Shown here piece by piece: positions 5,534 to 5,816 of a stretch of DNA of 5,816 nucleotides. Made by a program: the position numbers and the translations under genes. The DNA lies in contig JABUUX010000398.1 of NCBI GenBank assembly GCA_021442965.1, positions 1 to 5,816 of the forward strand, in the 5' to 3' direction. The notes beneath the pieces were generated by a model. The model was given only the letters and a program-made list of their open reading frames with translations, did not search any database and was not told the origin of the DNA. This stretch comes from Treponema sp. (GTDB lineage: Bacteria > Spirochaetota > Spirochaetia > Treponematales > Treponemataceae). Numbering within the stretch: position 1 is the stretch's first letter; every line of letters begins with the position of its first letter.

Positions 5534-5816
5534 ATGATTAATAGCAATAGCCTTATTCCTGGCTTTGACGATGAAAAAGACGACAGCCTGAAAATTTCTC
5601 TCGATAAAAATGACAACGTTCCTAAAGGGGTTTTTATTTACCTGAACGGCTATATCGATACATACAATTCAAATTTCTTTCAGAAAAAAATAACTAAAAT
5701 TGTTGAAGCCGGTTATGTTAACCTTATTTTTAACTGCTCTGCTTTAAATTATGTATCTTCTACAGGTATTGGCTCCTTTACATTCTTTCTTAAACTTGTA
5801 AAACCAAAAGGCGGAG
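5534..5816 (+). CDS. STAS-domain anti-sigma factor antagonist, 3' end outside window
   Basis: Ninety-four codons are visible before the window ends. Proteins of this SpoIIAA/RsbV class bind a kinase/anti-sigma partner and are switched off by phosphorylation of a Ser or Thr, then reactivated by a PP2C-type phosphatase. After a polar N-terminal extension of about 18 residues come the first strand, GYIDTYNS (39-46, family G.iD...a), a helix (about 47-60), LIFNCSALNYVSSTGIGSF (64-82) and the following helix FFLKLVKPKGG (84-94). The phospho-acceptor region reads Val74-Ser75-Ser76-Thr77-Gly78. The usual Asp of D-S-[ST]-G is Ser75, while the Ser-Thr-Gly core is kept. The ATG at 5534 follows AAGGTGA (5521-5527) at good spacing and lies 24 nt after the predicted transcription start. 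Partner genes, if linked, lie beyond the right edge. Family call secure; which pathway it serves is unknown. Confidence 0.88.
   Translation, partial: MINSNSLIPGFDDEKDDSLKISLDKNDNVPKGVFIYLNGYIDTYNSNFFQKKITKIVEAGYVNLIFNCSALNYVSSTGIGSFTFFLKLVKPKGG

Overview
The window looks like chromosomal housekeeping DNA from an AT-rich spirochaete, most likely a Treponema-type organism. The main reason is gene order. A CtpA-type protease gene stands head to head with a MinD-like ATPase gene, and the ATPase gene is fused by a one-base stop/start overlap to lgt. From memory, Borrelia burgdorferi has the same trio (bb0359 ctp, bb0361 ylxH-like, bb0362 lgt). This is an inference; no database was searched.

Layout. 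Positions 1-43 hold five perfect copies of an 8-bp tandem repeat, cut by the window edge, in a gene-free stretch that runs to 152. From 3146 leftward to 153 lies a tight three-gene minus-strand operon: a secreted S41/CtpA protease (1695-3146), the 16S rRNA methyltransferase RsmE (892-1698, ATGA overlap) and a divergent WecG/TagA/CpsF (GT26) protein (153-887, 4-nt gap). A 179-bp divergent control region (3147-3325) separates this operon from a plus-strand pair: an orphan MinD/ParA-like ATPase (3326-4471) and lgt (4471-5460, TAATG overlap). After 73 bp with a near-ideal sigma-70 promoter, a STAS-domain anti-sigma-factor antagonist gene begins at 5534 and runs off the right edge.

Function. Three products act at the cell envelope: the periplasmic processing protease, lipoprotein diacylglyceryl transferase, and a WecG-fold protein with a probably membrane-binding tail. 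The MinD-like ATPase is translationally tied to lgt, which suggests, without proving, an envelope-related job. RsmE is a ribosome-modification gene placed in the protease operon. The STAS protein belongs to partner-switching signalling and has its own promoter.

Most notable. The two divergent start codons are each preceded by an almost identical 17-nt element (consensus core TTCTGTGRTAAAATA) in inverted orientation, containing an extended -10 box only 7-8 nt from the ATG. This implies matched promoters and very short or absent leaders; the ATPase gene also lacks a Shine-Dalgarno sequence. The WecG-like protein lacks the family's catalytic Asp and later conserved residues, so it may be a pseudoenzyme or may do something else. 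RsmE and the STAS protein each carry a substitution in a signature motif. I see no CRISPR, insertion sequence, RNA gene or obvious new defence system.
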